64,000 nt of DNA, taken from positions 186,001 to 250,000 of the forward strand of contig NZ_AQVA01000001.1 of the NCBI RefSeq assembly GCF_000372485.1, given 5' to 3'. A program made the translations under genes and the position numbers. Shown piece by piece: positions 63,538-64,000 of the stretch (position 1 is the first letter of the stretch; each line of letters begins with the position of its first letter). The notes beneath the pieces are model-generated. The model ran no database searches. It had not been told where the DNA came from and saw only the letters and a list, made by a program, of their open reading frames with translations. This stretch comes from Oenococcus oeni DSM 20252 = AWRIB129. Its GTDB lineage: Bacteria; Bacillota; Bacilli; Lactobacillales; Lactobacillaceae.

Positions 63538-64000
63538 ATAAACTCAAAGAGCTAATTGTAGATACCGACCCGGGGGTTGATGATGCCTTGGCTTTAGCGC
63601 TTGCTTTTAGGAACAGCAACTTAAAGATCGATTTAATCACAACTGTTTATGGGAATATTGGCGTTAAACAGTCTACTAATAATGCGCTAAAATTGTTAAC
63701 ATTTTGGGGTAAAAAAGTTCCCGTTGCCGCTGGTTCCAAAGCTTCTCTATTGGGAAGGAATTTTGAGGCGCGATCGGTCCATGGAAACAATGGTCTTGGA
63801 GATGCGAAGTTTCCTGCTCCAGACAAAGGACTGCTTTTAAATACAAATGCAGTTTCCTCCATTCATAAATTGTTAAGTAACTCTGATCACAAGATTTCAA
63901 TTTTGGCGATTGCACCATTGACAAACCTAGCAATTTTATTAAAAGAATATCCGGAAGATCGAAAAAAAATATCAGAGATCATTATGATGGGTGGATCTTG
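63534..64000 (+). CDS. Inosine/uridine-type nucleoside hydrolase, cut by window end
   Basis: The first 155 residues are present. VDTDPGVDDALALALA near residue 9 is the Ca-binding signature of the IunH family, TVYGNIG near 40 and HGNNGLGD near 81 also fit. It hydrolyses ribonucleosides to base and ribose. Starts within the ade stop (ATGA), so it is part of the same operon; the 3' end lies outside the window. Confidence 0.92.
   Translation, partial: MNKLKELIVDTDPGVDDALALALAFRNSNLKIDLITTVYGNIGVKQSTNNALKLLTFWGKKVPVAAGSKASLLGRNFEARSVHGNNGLGDAKFPAPDKGLLLNTNAVSSIHKLLSNSDHKISILAIAPLTNLAILLKEYPEDRKKISEIIMMGGS

Noticed and set aside
1-64000. tRNA or rRNA genes, CRISPR arrays, intact insertion sequences, prophage genes
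   Set aside because: None seen on reading through: no tRNA-like cloverleaf with a T-loop motif, no regularly spaced repeats, no transposase or integrase motif in any long frame.

Overview
The window reads as chromosome of a low-GC Gram-positive lactic acid bacterium. The gene content (Veg, RNase M5, a PRPP-binding PurR, ECF transporters, a Weissella-type L-2-hydroxyisocaproate dehydrogenase, 6-phosphogluconate dehydrogenase plus transketolase) and the protein style suggest the Oenococcus/Leuconostoc/Weissella branch, most likely Oenococcus. This is inference from resemblance; no marker gene proves the species.

Layout. 1-10.7 kb: housekeeping genes on the plus strand (D-Ala-D-Ala carboxypeptidase-like protein, SDR, cysS, HAD phosphatase, esterase, lipoate ligase, msrB on minus, aldo/keto reductase, hydroxyacid dehydrogenase, tatD-rnmV-rsmA), then veg with a clear promoter. 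11-16.1 kb: threonine locus (hom-thrB on minus, thrC divergent, aspartokinase convergent). 16.2-22.1 kb: purR behind its own PurBox, glmU, a three-gene ECF-type importer, msrA. 22-27 kb: YczE-type membrane protein, DHA2 drug exporter, an unknown protein, and a NatA/NatB-like ABC exporter whose permease is frameshifted. 27.06-27.30 kb: a multibranched RNA with its own promoter and terminator, matching no family I recognise. 27.3-39.5 kb: kinases, regulators, small membrane proteins, a DUF2075 ATPase, rpiR/gnd, tandem degV, a beta-lactamase-fold protein and an amidase.

39.6-43.8 kb: a decaying ascorbate-type PTS locus. The PRD regulator has lost its C-terminus at a junction with a SpaA/Cna-B adhesin remnant, and the EIIC gene carries an amber stop. 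43.9-48.6 kb: transketolase, a GntP permease and glycerate kinase. 48.8-53.5 kb: an exosortase G (XrtG) system, comprising a secreted substrate, XrtG, a glycosyltransferase, a pterin-synthase-like protein and a membrane protein. A TAA codon in the substrate gene cuts off its C-terminal sorting signal, and the last gene is frameshifted. 53.6-57.7 kb (minus): a GntR-controlled operon of an ADP-ribosylglycohydrolase-fold protein, an NCS1 permease and a PfkB kinase, with a legible promoter, cre and palindromic operator. 58-64 kb (plus): a PotABCD-like ABC importer followed by adenine deaminase and a nucleoside hydrolase cut by the window edge. The two divergent operons together look like a nucleoside/nucleobase salvage island.

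A recurring theme is genes broken by a single lesion: two homopolymer T insertions, one A deletion, a TAA and a TAG. Two adjacent genes also appear to start at ATT. This fits either a mutator lineage (Oenococcus is known to lack mutS/mutL) or, for the indels, sequencing error.
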